A stretch of 64,000 nucleotides of DNA from Beaufortia kweichowensis (Eukaryota; Chordata; Actinopteri; Cypriniformes; Gastromyzontidae): the NCBI GenBank assembly GCA_019155185.1, contig CM032803.1:1093501-1157500 (forward strand), given 5' to 3'. The notes under the pieces were generated by a model. That model made no database searches. It was not told the origin of the DNA and saw only the letters and a program-made list of their open reading frames with translations. The translations under genes were made by a program, and so were the position numbers. Below are positions 1 to 14,057 of the stretch, piece by piece. Within the stretch, counting starts at the first letter, position 1. Each line of letters opens with the position of its first letter.

Positions 1-3000
1 TATGAACTGTGATGCAGATCAAGGGTAAAATAACAGAGATATGTGGCCTAGTTAACATTATGTTTATGGATTTATGTGCGGTCTGAAGCGTTGAGGGGTT
101 TAAAGTTCATTTGTTTGGCTGTGATTGTTATTGACGGAGGGAAGGAACAGTGCAGCACGAAAGTTGATGAGGTGCTACTAAACAGAAACTTAATAGGCAC
201 ATTTGGGAATTACAGGAGAGTCTGTAAATTCATTCTGATAATAATTTCCCCAGGTTGACAAATCTGTCTCAGACAAAGGCTGAAGCCCAAATAATGGCCT
301 TCAGATAAGTGTCTTAGTTTATACTGAAGACTTTTTCCACTAATGAATTTCATGGCTGAAGCTGATCCTAGACAAGATTTCTTCTTTTATTATGAGAGGC
401 TAGTTCAATATAAGATGAGATTATTTTATTTTACGATAAAGGATTAAGTCTTAGTTTACTAAAGCGAATGAGTAGTTTACCCATAAAATGTTATAAATCT
501 ATGGCATTTAGGATATAATACAGAATTTAGTCAGTTTTTTAGGATGAGAAAATGTATTTTATGTGCATGAGGCTAAATGTGGAGGATAGAGGAATATTAT
601 TTATAGGTATGAGAAGGTGAGAAAATTGCTACTAAAATAACTATGGTGTTAGACGATACCTGGACCTGCTGTATTGTAATTGTTTAAAGTATGAATTATA
701 ACATTAAACATCAACCACAGCTTTCAATTTTTCATGTGTCCCATCTAAGCAAAAGATTATTTTATTCATGACAGATGTGCTTTCGCTGCCAAAAAATTTC
801 CTTTGTTAAAGTTAAGTTTTAACTTAACAAAACATGACCTTCGCTTGTCAAGTAAGAAACTATTTCTTCCAGACTTCATGTTGTATTAAGTTGGGATACT
901 GTATAAATTATAATTTTGTATTTATTTTTGGCATGGCAACAACGTAGTATCTGATAAAACAACTTGTATAAATGAAAGATTAAAGCTTCTGCAACCCTTT
1001 TCATCTAAAAAACATTCAGTACCTCCAGTCTCACACAGACTTTGACCAATTCAGAGAATCAGCTAATGCACTTCTTTATACCTTTCAGAGTAGAAAAGGT
1101 TAAGCTTCATATGTACATTCTTGCACACTTTAGGGCACAGTTTATACTGTGGGGATTTCTCTCTTCAAACAGAAGTTTATATGCCTTTTAAGACTATTGA
1201 AGAGAATAAAATACAGCTTCTGAATGCTAAGCTTTGTTTTGACCAAGTGTACTTGTTTTTACCCGTCGTCAGCTATAGTTTGATTTATCGTTTGTTCAGT
1301 CATACAGAGTCATTATATTTTGATGTTAAAACCAGTTAATAGTGTGACTACTGATTTTGAGTATGAAAGGAGGAGAAATAATGAAACGTACCCAACACAA
1401 CCATAGTCCAGAATAATGAGCACTTAATTGATTTCATATTAATAATGTCTAGACGAGGACAGTCTATATTAGAGAAGGGTTAACCTTAAATATTTAGCAA
1501 AACTAACAATGTTGTATACAAACACCACCGGTTCAAGTTGTTTGTCATACACAATATGAAGTTCATCTGTGTTTTTCCTTATTGACAACTTGCAACTCGT
1601 GCTGTTGGAGAAGAAAACGACTCTGGGCATCCCACTGGAGCTTTCAACTATTGAAGCTTTTTTTAATACTGTATATTGGATATTGACTACACAAAGATGT
1701 CGAAACTGATAACTTCTTCCCTCTTTCTTTTCAGTAGACGCAGTGTAGCATTGAACGTGTAAATAAGCTCAAAACAGCTGCTGTTCAGAGACCCGTGCTG
1801 TCTAACATTCTGGTCTAACTTCATTGTTGAAGCAGACAGTCTCCAAACTCTCTAACAGCAGGCAACACATCACAAACTAATGTGGGTTAATTGCTTCCCA
1901 CCCTAGCTGGATAATTTATTAAGCCCTTTGCAACACAAGAAGTCTGGTGCTCCCAGGAGCTCCCGGCTCCTGGCATTGTGCAGTTTTGGGCTGAGCCACA
2001 ACAGCTGAGATTTCCCTCCCACCCACGTCCAAAGACATGGGCCGCAGCGAGGATGGTAATGCATTTGTCCGCTGGATTACTGGAGAGGGAAGTATCAAAG
2101 ACCGGTGCTAATTGCAGAGCTCCCATCATACATCATTGAGTCAAGTGGAAATAATTCAATGTTGCCTTCAGATTTGTTTTGTTAAAAGATCCCCTGACAT
2201 TCTGGAGGAGGAGGAAGGGAAGATAAAGGGGGAAGAGAGCAACAGTATGAAGGAAGGGTTGCATGCTGAGGAATTATATGCGAAGCTGAATGTTGTGCAG
2301 ATTTGCGTTTCACAACGGGCCGAATGTATGTGCCATGTTTTTGTCTGCTGAGCGGGATGAAGGGGATGTTTGTCACAGTATATATTATGCATATGTATTC
2401 TGTACTATATATACCATGGCACCCAAATGTATTTGGACACTCATATTTGTATTCAATAACAACATATCAAACAAAGTGACATTTTCTTTAAAGAAACAAA
2501 GGGGTGTTTGTTCTACGCACAACATTATCAAACCATCACCAAAAATACTGTATTCATAGTGTAATCATAGACAGAATTGAACAGAAATGACATGTGATGT
2601 ACAGTAACATACTGATGTGGAAAAGCTATTGAGGTCTCTCTGCCTGTTCGAGTGTCAAAAATGAAGTCTGATGTCTCTTAACATACCCGTGTGACCTAAT
2701 CTCTCTCAAGAGACTGTTTCTGAGATCTGCTTAATATTCATGAAAGAAAACCCTTTTTCCTCTCTCCGTTTTAGCGGATGTTGGTCTGTGTTTTCCACGT
2801 AGAATTCCAATATTTTTCTCTCCTTGTCCACGCTTTTCACACTCCACTTTCATGTCACTCTTCAGCTGTTGTGTATCTTAAACCACTGGGACATCCCGGT
2901 AAGGTAAAAAACACCTCTTGCCTTCACACATTTTTTCTTTCTTCCACAGCTGTGATGGTCCATGGGTTTCTCTCGAGGCACGTTCTTCACTTCTCTACAT

Positions 3001-4798
3001 CAGACTTTGGTCATCTCATGGAGAGTCTCTGGTTTTGTCATTAGATACTTCCTGTGATGGAGGAGACGAGGAAACTGAAGATGAGTAAATTAAAGCGCTA
3101 GGTAAACATTTCTTTGGCTGAAGTCGGTCTTTAGAGATTTCTGTTTGATATGAAACTGTCTGACTGAATGCTAACCAGCTGTACTATCAGACAATGTGAA
3201 CAGTTCACGTTGAAAGCCGTCTATTCTGATCATTTGTTTGCTGTAAAGTATTATTACTGTATTTACTATAATGTTTGATATTCTCTTTTGTTCGTTTTAT
3301 TTGTGAATTTTCAAAATCTAATATATCATAATTTGGTATATCAGACAGCTTAGACGTATATTTCGCTATGGATTCCCAAAACACACTCACATTGAAGTTT
3401 TAAATTTGTAATATTTTATTAATCTAATTTTATTTTATTATTCTAAATATTTTATATCACACCCATGCAAGCTTTTAATAAAGGTTGGCTTTACCTCCTC
3501 AACCCATTATATATAAGAAAACCGAGTAAAATTGCAAAAAACCAAGAAAAAGCAAACTACAACCCTATGGGTAGATACTTAATTAGACAGAACTGTCCAC
3601 ATGTTCAGACCGCAGGAATATGGGAGACATATCCAATCAGAAAGCAGACAAACAATATGTAAATAAATGGCTTTGTGGTGGTCCTTTAGGTAATGAGAAG
3701 CAGGTACTACTTCAATCTGAACCGATGTCACACAATCCTTCCACACGAGCGTGAAATAACTGGGATATAATGACCTGTAGACTTCATTAGAGAGGATTTG
3801 GGGCACGCTGTGGGTTTGTTAAAGGAGACTGAAGAGGCAGAGAGAGAAAATTGAATAAAGTCCTATTTAAAATGAATCGTCTTACCCTGGCAATTACTCC
3901 ATTATCGCCGTTATAATCACAGTATCAAGAACTGTGTTCTAATAAATCCATATATTTACATATTAGATTATTGTAAAGCATTGAATTTCCCCCGGACGCG
4001 CTTTAATAGATCCTCTAAATCATTTATTACGAATGAACGTGCCTGAATCATCAAACAAAAAACAAACAACGATTGCTTGCATGTTTCTTGCTTCCGGTAA
4101 TGACTTTTGTGAGCTGTACGCATTTCTAGCAAACACATTTAGACTAATGACCTGATTGCAAAGCAGCTGGGGGTCATAATTGTGTTCCTCTGGTCTCCGG
4201 AGTGAGAAATTGCATCAATAAATATGGTTAATGGGAGAACAAGCCAGGGCAAGGTAAAACACTTCAATAGGGGGAAGACTGAGAATGACAGCTGAGGTAT
4301 TCATCAGAAGAGCGGTAACTGTTTAAAGATGATTAAATAGACACCGGCTTGTTATAATAGTTCAGGAAGACGCGTGGGGAGGAAGACCACTGAAAACAGC
4401 TCCGATTTCTCCCTGTGCTGCCGTTTCAGCCATCCCCTGCCCTCTGTATCACTATGGCAACCATAACCATAGCCTTCTCCGATTTTCACAAAGCGAGGAG
4501 TGGAATTTCACCAGCAGCTGTGAGGTTTAGGTTATAGACGTGTATAAACCAGATGAGGTTGAGTGTAACTGACTGATTGATTTACAGTGGTTATGGTGGT
4601 TTGTGACAGATGAGTCCCGCGTGTGATTTAAGAGACGCTGACCCTAGGGACAGGGGTCTCTCTGTGGTTTATTAGCCAGTTACCTTTTACTCCGTGTTCT
4701 CAGGACTATATATATGACTGTTTGAGTAATAATAACATATCGAATTTTCCCATTAACTTTTCTTCTGACATTAGGCTGACAGAAATCTTGAAGGATTA
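1..4798. other. Noncoding, no gene found
   Basis: AT-rich DNA with only short chance ORFs. A GC-richer block at about 1880-2120 resembles a conserved noncoding element and contains an 8-bp inverted repeat (CCAGGAGC and GCTCCTGG, 1953-1973). Around 2415-2450 the text CACCCAAATGTATTTGGACA resembles a fragment of a fish DNA transposon, but I cannot define its edges. Confidence 0.6.
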
Positions 4799-4878
4799 GC
4801 TCAACCAACAATGAAAAATATGTCATTTACTCGCCTTCATGTTGTTCTAAACACTTCTGTGAAACAAGAACATTTCAA
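4799..4878 (+). repeat. Fragment of an abundant cyprinid interspersed repeat
   Basis: The text ATGAAAAATATGTCATTTAC followed by TCGCCTTCATGTTGTTCTAAA is a degenerate copy of a sequence seen very often in cyprinid genomes (GTCATTTACTCACCCTCATG then TTGTTCCAAA). It is cut off directly against the TTAA-family MITE fragment to its right. Confidence 0.6.
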
Positions 4879-5114
4879 TTTTTTTTTCATTTTAGGTATT
4901 TTTATAAAATACAGTAACATTTACATTTTTATTAATTTACAAAAAAAAAATGTTTTGTTTATTGTTATGAAAATTGTCAAATATTCTTTGTATATCTTAA
5001 ACCTTTCCATCAATATATAGTTTGTCATGATTAGATAAAAAATTCAATAAAATAATAATGTGAATAGGGAAATAATATAGATGTTCCTCATGAGGAACGG
5101 TGACAGTTAATAGG
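4879..5114 (+). mobile_element. TTAA-flanked MITE family, copy 1 (5' truncated)
   Basis: The segment shares with the copies at 14058 and 25104 the string TCATTTTAGGTATTTTTATA, an ACAGTAACATT motif, CTTTCCATCAAT, ATAGTTTGTCATGATTAGA, GAATAGGGAAATAA and the terminal GTGACAGTTAATAGG next to TTAA (5115-5118). The left end is missing and replaced by another repeat. A perfect 16-bp palindrome, GTTCCTCATGAGGAAC, lies at 5083-5098 just inside the terminus. Confidence 0.75.
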
Positions 5115-5118
5115 TTAA

Positions 5119-8100
5119 ATATTTTTTAATATCTTTTTAATTTATTGTCCTTTTTGACTCGACATGTAATGAAGATTTGACTTTTTTTTTGTCATTTTTC
5201 TTGGTGAACCCAAGGACCCATACCACTTCACTGCTATGTATGGCTGGTGTCTCTGATATAAGGATAGGTAAGCATTCTCAAAAACAATAATGTTCTGGAT
5301 GTCACACAGCCTTATGGCATGGCGACATACAACACTGCATTTGGCAAAAAGGCAAATGAGAGGACAGTTTGACTGGGTGTTTGGTCTTCGACAGCTGCGC
5401 AGGCATGCGCACACACTCTTGTGCATGCTCATGTTTTTTCATTTGAGCTCAACACGGCATCAAGGTCAAAACAATTTCACACGAAGGAAATAATCTTTGA
5501 CAAGTCTGACTATATCTGCATGTGTGAAACTGGTAGGAAATAGGGCTTGTGAGATGTTAAATTTAGATCAGCGTGTGTTTAAAGTGGAATGAATGAACTA
5601 TGATGCCTTAAATAATGGAGAGTAAATAAATGTTCTTGAATTCTCCCGCATGTGTGCTGATCCCCGAAGATGTGCCACATACGTGTGTTTGTGGATTTGC
5701 GATCTCCTTGTCAAGTTTTCTTTGGATTTATTAAGTGCAGGAGATAGGGAAGCTGTGTAGATCTGCCATTCTCCATCTCATCAGAACAGCAGAATCCCTT
5801 CCAGCGGCCGAGAGAGATGCAATCATGAGCCGTATTTCACAGCTGCTCCTGTATAGAGAGGATGTTTAATAAAATCATGTTATAAACCTGTGTCTGAAGA
5901 GAGGAACTCAGCATATAGTAAATGTAGAAGATGAGGCCAAATGACACGTTCATTCAGCTTGAATAATTCAATTTAAATCTTGATTAAACCTGTTTTAACC
6001 TATAAATTGAACCTTCACAATATTAAGCTGTCTTTATGAAGTCCAATCAGTATTCATTATTCGATTATACAGAATAGATATTTTATTTATTAGATCTACA
6101 GTGCAGTCATGGTGTGCGTATAATATCATTTAAATGTATGTGTGATGTATAGTATTTCTCTATAAGAGAAAATAGATATACTGTGCCGCTTCTACGCTTT
6201 CGTAACCAACCTTAACTTGTGGAGATTCTGTTTCGTGTGTTATGGGACCTGAATATTAATATTCCTGACTGTCTATTAGAAGTTATATTTAACACTTCAT
6301 TATGCATACATCTCTTACGTTTACCACGCGTATGTGCCCTAACAACAGCAGTTTAGTTTAGCCGCATTTGCCGAGTATTCTTTTGAAGACGTCTCAATTT
6401 CAGACATGATTGGTGGATTGAATATGCAAAGTAGGACTTCAAAGTTCCACCTTGTGATTGGGAGTACTTGAGCTTGGTGCGCTGCGTCTCCATATCGCCT
6501 CAGGCTTGTTCACACATCTGAAAATTGTTGGAATGCTGCTACAATCTCCTGAACGCACCATAAAACTTTCACAAGGTTCCCGCTGTCACAGTTTACAAGT
6601 TCACGTGAAGAGCCAATATCACGGGTTTTGGATGAGAAGCAGGTGGGCAATGCATCACCTCACATACTTGGACAGCTTCACATAAAACGTCTATAAGTGT
6701 TGAAAGGTGTCAGAAATAAGCTTGAGTGAGGTCTTTAAAATAGCACCACGGCATTCTCCTAAGGGTCTCAAGGTCCCGGTGTCTGTCAGTGACACAGTTG
6801 ACGGGGCTAGAATAGGCTCGGAGGTCTGACGGAGGTGTGATTCCATTTCTTCTGCTGCGTTTTTACGCCCGCAGCACTTCTCCTAGCGTATCCTCCACAG
6901 TTCCCTCTCTCCTTGACATGTTCTTTTCCCCCACATCTAATTTTAAATTGTCTGGTCAGCGCAGACCTGACCTCTCCATTACAGAGCTCGTAATTGACTT
7001 CCTGGCAAAATTTATGCCTTATTTCCAAATCTGAGAGTCTGTGAGCAAGTGTAGGTGTCTCACCGTGTGTGTAAAAAAACCTTGAATACAATTTTCTTTG
7101 CTTGCAAATTGACATATCTTATGACAGCTAGTGCTTGCTATATCCCGGAGTTATACTTGTTCAAGCGGTTGTAATCTTCATAAATGTACATTTGCTGGGG
7201 TGGTAAATATAGTACTTCAAAGGAATGTAGATGACTTTATGCAAACTTCCAAAAATGTTGTAGTTTCTTGGCTGCGGGCCCTGCACTGATTGGCTTTGTG
7301 GGTTGGCCAGGTATGATGAGCTTAGACAGGCTTATTTTGGATAATCTATGACATTGCATGAAGGAACTAGCAGCCAGGCGGTCTTGTCTTCAACTGGCAT
7401 ACCAATGAGTGCCTTGCAAAGCTCTCAGTTAAAAATATTCTCTTTATGAAGAGTATATGAACACAATGGGAATGATTCGTGCTAACCTTATTTCTCACTT
7501 GACAGATTCTCGCAACTCTCCAACAAGGTTTTTTTTCCTCTCACGGAATATAGGAAAGAGCTGATGAGCACCCGCTGCAGTGTTGCTGTGAATACATATC
7601 TATTAATTGGGTTATTTTACCTGGTTTTGATTCATTTGGAAATACATATGTCATTACTAACACCCTGATGTCCTTGTGTTGATGAGAGTATTGTATTAAC
7701 AGAGGAGCGAAACTTAATAAGGGAATTGAGATTCTGAATAGGAAGAAGATAATAATTTTTAAATATAAGAGATAATAAGTCTTCTTTCATTCATTAATAG
7801 GATTGGCAGGCTTGAGTCTTAATTCTACATTGCATATAAAAATCTTATAAAATAGAAATCTTCTAGAATTAAATCTGTGTAATATGTGACCTCATCTGTG
7901 AAATCCAGGTTAAAGTATTGCAGTCTAATTATGGGATTAAAAGCATCAAACGCAGTCATAGCCATAAAAATGACAAAAATAGATAATGTGCGTTTTTTGC
8001 TGTAAATGATAGATTATGTGATAGCTTTTAATAATACTGAAATTAATGATTTTAAATTCTGAGGTTAATGATTGTATTGATATCACGGTTCATTTGTTTG

Positions 8101-11100
8101 CACAAAAAATAAAGGAATTTGGCTTTCTAAACATTGATTTTAATCTTTAAGGTGGCCATATAGTAAATATATAAAGATTATATTTTCACAGAATGTTCTT
8201 TACATTGTGTAGGATGATTTTATGTAGTAAATCACAAATAATTACTTATTTGTGGGTCTGTACAGATATGGTCACATATTTGCTGTAAATGAAATCAGAT
8301 TTTTATATTGTATATTTAATAACTCATTTGCCACAAAAAATGTATTTTAATAATTTAATATTTAAGAAAATGTCTGGCTTTTCTTAGCACAATTAAGATT
8401 AAAATTTGTCAATTTGTCAAATAATAAAGATCATCAATCATCAGCTGTAAACATTCCTGACAGGAACATTCATACTTTTTATTTGACTTTTTTTAAAATA
8501 GTGAAATAAATATCAAGGGAGTATATCTGTTATAGTATATCTATATTTATTGTGGCATATCTATATGTATATCTATAATTCCATAAAAATCACAGTGTGG
8601 ACATTGAGCATGAAAAGACCTTTTTCCTGACAGAATGATGGGGTGTCCCTCACATGCATATGAATGAAAATAGCATCTAGCTGGAATAAGTCAGGATAGA
8701 GAGAGAGGGGTCTGACATTGACAGATAGGGTGTGTCTCTTGCTATCGGCTTGTGTCCCGCCTCTTCGCCGCTTCGCGCTGCCCTTTGAAGAGTGCCAGAG
8801 AGAGGTGCCTTATAAGTCAGCAGCAGATTGGGGTATAAGCAGACACACAGAGAGCTGGCCACTGCTGATAAAGCTTTGACCTTCATAGGTGAGGAGGGGA
8901 GGAGAAAGGTGAGGAAGGAGAGACATTCACTTGGACATTTACCAAAAACTCATAAGGATTCATTTAACATGCACCTGCAATCCCATGATCCTCTGAGCTC
9001 GTCACTATTGGCATGAATTGAATTATTGTAACTTTGGATATAGAAATGTTGAATTTAAATAGTAAGAAGGAAGACATATTAAAGTTAGGAATAGATTAAA
9101 TATTACAAATAAATCAAACCATGCCAGTAGTTTTCCAACATGTACATGAATGAAATTTGACTGATTTAATCTTTCAAAGCATGAACAACAAAGATGTTGC
9201 TGTCAAAAAACCCATGTTCTTTATGACATATTAACATCCAATGTATGACGTAACACAAACGTTATTGAATAAGTGTCAACAGCTGTCTGAAATATGCAGG
9301 TAATTGTCCATAACATTTCATCAACCTCAGACATCTCACTTTTTAGGGATATTTTTACCTTCACCCTGCAGGCCCTTCAATTTCCATTTTTATATCTTTC
9401 TGTTGTTTGATGGATGATGTTGCAGTGTTGTCATTTCTCAGGCTTTTAGCCATGTTTTGTTATTTTGTTCTGTAGGGGACAAAGTGGTGCTATTGAGACT
9501 AAAAGGGTCTCTTGTGTGTAACTTAATAAAATCAATAGTCAGTGTGGAAAGAAAATTATAAGAAAGGGTTTCCAACATTCCCAGGTTTTCCTGTTGCTCT
9601 GCTGATCATTGAGCAATTCATTTTGGATTAAAGTCAGAATGGGATCAAAACTTTGTGGTTGTCATTTTAAAGCTGCTAATAGAAAAAGGTTGTTGGCCTT
9701 TGTTGGTTTCCAGTTGTCTTTCCTCTATTATAACATCTGTAAGATCAGTTTTAATGTCTTGCTTGGTCTGGCACAGGTTGCATATAACTACTGTTCTCCC
9801 CGAAAGCTCTGGCAGCTCTTTTTGATTTAATATTATTGACTTTATTCAGTCACTTAGCCGTATGGATTGGCATCAAATGAAGACTATTGTAGTTTAAAAA
9901 CTCTATATCAGCACTTGCTGTGAAGCTGAAGACTACATTCAGAAGGGTTCATCAGGATTGGATTTCTAAAAGCACTTCATTCATTGACTCTCCGAATGGA
10001 TTTTGTCAGTGACATCATTATACAGTAGATGAGTACAGTCTAGATTGCTCTTGCATGCATATTAAAATACTGTTCATAACATTACATTCGCTATCAGGTC
10101 AGGTCAAGTCTTACGGTACGGTAGCACAATTATGAGAAATAACAACATTTCAACATGTGTACTTTTCATTTCTATTTATCAGCATAAGCACACATCGCTT
10201 TCTCTCATTCTTTTGTTCATTCAAAGCGAGTAAGAAAATGTGCACATAAACTGTGGAACGTCGTCGTTTTGTTATGTTTAGATTTTCATCATATTCTGAA
10301 AGGCAAACATTGATTTTCCTGCCTAGCAGAGAAAGATATTCTTTGACTTTGCCAGACATGCAGTGAAAACAATGAGTTATGTATCAGTTTATGTGACCAA
10401 TTTATTACAAGCCATTTTTGGAGAAAATCATTTTGCTATTTGGGTTTATTATGTCTGGAGCTGAAATGGTAGAACGGATATAAGATGAAACCAGGGCCCA
10501 GCGTTCCTCTGGGGTGTGAAACAGAAAGACACCATTATGATTGAACTACTCAAATATACAATGACAATGAGAAAGGATGCATCTAGTCTTTATTGCAAAG
10601 TAAACCCAACAGAGCGATTGAGATGCAGACGAACCCTCTTATTACATGGCTTAATTTCACATTTAGGCAAATAAAGATTTCAAATAAATACATTCATGAT
10701 TTGGGCTTATTTCAATAGATTAGCGTAAAGTCTTAAAGTAACTGCTGTGATCACAGCTTAGAGCTAAAATAATCTCAAATACCTAAAGATTATAAAGATT
10801 TACATCAGCTACGGTAGAGATAGCTACGGTAATATGAAGTGATTTTCCTATTAGCAATGAAAACAATTCCATACAGCATTCAAATTCATAACCATCGTCA
10901 TAGCTTTGGCTTTATTAGTTATTTTGATCTCTTTAATTGCTGCATTTACAACATCTGAACCTCCAGTGTTTACTTGGCTCAAGTTAGTGTGCTTGATTTC
11001 CCACGGGGTTCATCTTGTGTGTTTGGATACACGTCCCTTTAATTAGTGCAGAGCTAATATCCATAGAAGATTTATAGCATAACGCAGAAAATTAGAAATG

Positions 11101-13839
11101 GGTCTGTTGATACTTTGTTTTTCTTGTTTTCTTATTAGAGGATGTGATATTCTATTCCCAGCATTGAGAAAAAGCTGGTAAAATCAACCTTTAATCAATA
11201 CAGCTGTTGACATGAAAAGCTTTCATCTCAGCTCCAGTCAAATAAAGAGTTTTAACAAGATCTCACTGGTTTGGCCCGACTTCAGCACTGTACGATGTGT
11301 TCTGCTGTCAGATCCGTTTGTTTTCATGACTTTCAGAAGAGACACCTTCAGATATACAGCAGAGATGTCAAATTTAGGTTGCGGCGCATGATTAATATAG
11401 TGTGAATTAGTGTAGACGTCACTCCACGTGTTTAATATTCTGTGGAGTGAAACGTTTTTGAGTAATCCAAATGTGGAGGGGTTAGTTTTAGATGTGATGA
11501 TAAATATTCTATATTTTTCTGCTTTAAATGCGGCGCACAGATGAACCACGATGTCGACCAAGATGTTGATTTATTCCTCGTTTTGCAAGCGATGCAGTGC
11601 TCACACCCCTGTTTTCTCTTCTTAGAAGATACACTGACAAAGTTGCCCCGGTGATGAAGTCCCAAACAGAGGAAGAGCAAACTGAGGAGAACGGAGGCTG
11701 ACATTAATTAAGTTTAATTGTTTCTCACTCCTTCTCCTCCTACTGGACTCATCCGACTGCATAGTAACACAAACTATAGTTGGCTGGAGGACACATCGAG
11801 TCTGGGGACGGAGGAGTTTGATTAGTTAGTGTGAGGCTCTTCATTTTTATCATCTAAATGAATTAATCACAGTCTTGACTGTCCTTGTGTTTTTTAAGGC
11901 TGTTTAATATCTCAATCTGGTGTATTTGTCATAAAAGGCTCTTGAGTGCAGCGGTGGGAAAATAAGAAGAAAAATGTTTTAATCATCAGCTCTGTGTTTG
12001 CGTTGCGCTTCTTGAAAATCCCCGGGTGGCTTTGCTTGTTTTTACATCAAAAGCTTCTCGTTTGCTTTCCTGTGAGCGTCGAAAATGTAATGTTTTGCGT
12101 TTTCTAATTAGACATTTCCTCAGTTGCTCAGAGCTTAAAAACCTTTTACATTACAGGTTTGATGTCTTCTTTATTGAGTGTGGCTTTGTAACAGATCAGT
12201 AGAGAATGTTTCTTAGGAAATGAGTGTTATTCTTTATATTTCATACAACATTTCATTCTTCTTTAATGCATGTTCAATTAGCTTTTAATCTCCAGCAATT
12301 GAAATATACATTTTCACTCTCATTGTCTGCAAAGACCCTAATGATAAATTGTGAACTACTACATCACAGGAGGATGTTGTGATAATCAGATCATGACGGT
12401 TGTTCATGTCTTTCCCAAATCTGCCCACTCTTTCTTTTCACAACAAGAGTCTTTCATTCCAAAACGAACGTATAATACAGGATTACAGGAGACCAAGTCC
12501 CTCGGCCCTCGTTCTCAGTCTCATTACACAGAAATGGAGGAGAGACGTTCTCCAGGGGGTTGAGGTGATGAGGTTCAGCGGAGAGAGAATGAACTCTGAC
12601 CCTTGATCTATACCTGTGACAGTATGATGAATAAGTCTACACTGCCTAAGCTCAATACTAATGGAACACTAAACAACCGTTTTTGCTATTTACACAAACA
12701 TTTTCTATGCAACAATCTGTCAATTATGTCAATTCTTAACTAAAGTGTTACTTGCTGTTAAATTGTTAAACTAATGTACTGTCTAGGAGCGGTGAAAAAA
12801 GACTAAAAGCCTATTCGGATACGTGGATTTCAGCCGACACAAATAAAAGTGTGCCAGATTTACCCTGTTTCCTCCAAAACCGAAGGCTCAGATTTGGACC
12901 GCAGGATGTGGAATTGGCAACAAAGCAAATTAAGACCGTGAAGAGATTTAGTTAATAGGGATTATCTTGATACGCCCTTGATTTTATCAGTCTGTGTCTC
13001 CAGGAATTAACCCTCATATTTAAAGTCGTGGCGTTTATATAAATGTTCTCTGCTTGACCGATTGCTTTATGATGCAGACGGCATTGAGATGAATACCACC
13101 TCCGGATGACTCCAGACTGGTGGTTATAAAAGAGTACAATAATTACATCCTCTGAATCATCTTTGGAGGTGTAACCGGCTGCGCTGAGGGAGGAGAGGAA
13201 ATCAATAACTTGGCCCTTTGCTCTTCTTTTGGCTTTTTTTAGAAACTCTTTGCGCAGGTGTTAATTAGTGAGTCGATTGTGTCATTAATCAACGCCGGGG
13301 TCCCTGAAGGCTCAGACAGGTAGCAGCTCTCGCGCGTGAGATAAGCGCCGGTTTATGTGCGTGTATATGTATATGTGGGTGACAAAGTGAGTGTGTCAAG
13401 GGCCCAGACGGTTTCGGTTATACACATCAGGTCTGTTGCTGAGTGGGTTGGAGCATAATGTACCTGTTGTGATCCATCAAGAGAGAAAAGCCACATATGT
13501 TGTTCACATGTAAAAAAATCTATGTGTTTTTTTTAAGGATATGGATGCAGGTAGCCAGGGTGTGGCTGTTATAACATTATGATATTAACATAAATAATAT
13601 TACAACAACTGTTTATCCCCTATCAAACTGAGGGGGCACATATTTGTAGCCAACATATTTTTATTTGCAAATGAAACCTATTTCTGTCAATATAAAATAT
13701 GCTACTGAACAGTTATATACTCTTTATTTAGTCAATATACTAAATGTTTTTCATAATGTTTAGTGTAAAAGGAAAGGAAGGTGTTGCACAATAGCACACA
13801 TTGCAGAAGTACTTACATGAATAGTCTAACAGAAGAATT
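5119..13839. other. Noncoding, no gene found
   Basis: No exon or RNA gene was recognised. GC-richer, CNE-like blocks lie near 6760-7060 and 12780-13340. A small GC-rich patch at 8735-8860 is followed by CTTATAAG and GGGTATAAGC. The rest is AT-rich with no clear structure. Confidence 0.5.
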
Positions 13840-14047
13840 TAGCAGCATTTATTAATCTTGGTTCATTTTAATTTTTGCATTTGCTAATACATTTTATATT
13901 TATAATATATTTTTTAAAATATTTATAATTAATATAATTTAATAAAATCAAAAGTAGTTGATTAGTTGAACAGCATTAGTTAACGCACAGTAAACTAACA
14001 TGAATCGGCAAGTTTTTGATTAATAAATGCTGAAAAACTATATTCAT
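13840..14047. repeat. Degenerate teleost interspersed repeat
   Basis: AGCATTTATTAATCTTGGTT on the left and CATTAGTTAACGCACAGTAA then ACTAACATGAA on the right match a common fish repeat in which the phrase 'attagttaa...cactgtgaactaacatgaa' recurs. AT-rich sequence in the middle is likely decayed internal sequence. It abuts copy 2 of the TTAA MITE family. Confidence 0.55.
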
Positions 14048-14057
14048 ATTCAGTGAT

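Noticed and set aside
8735..8860. Possible promoter with two TATAAG motifs
   Set aside because: No exon, donor site or coding sequence follows; left as a GC-rich patch only.
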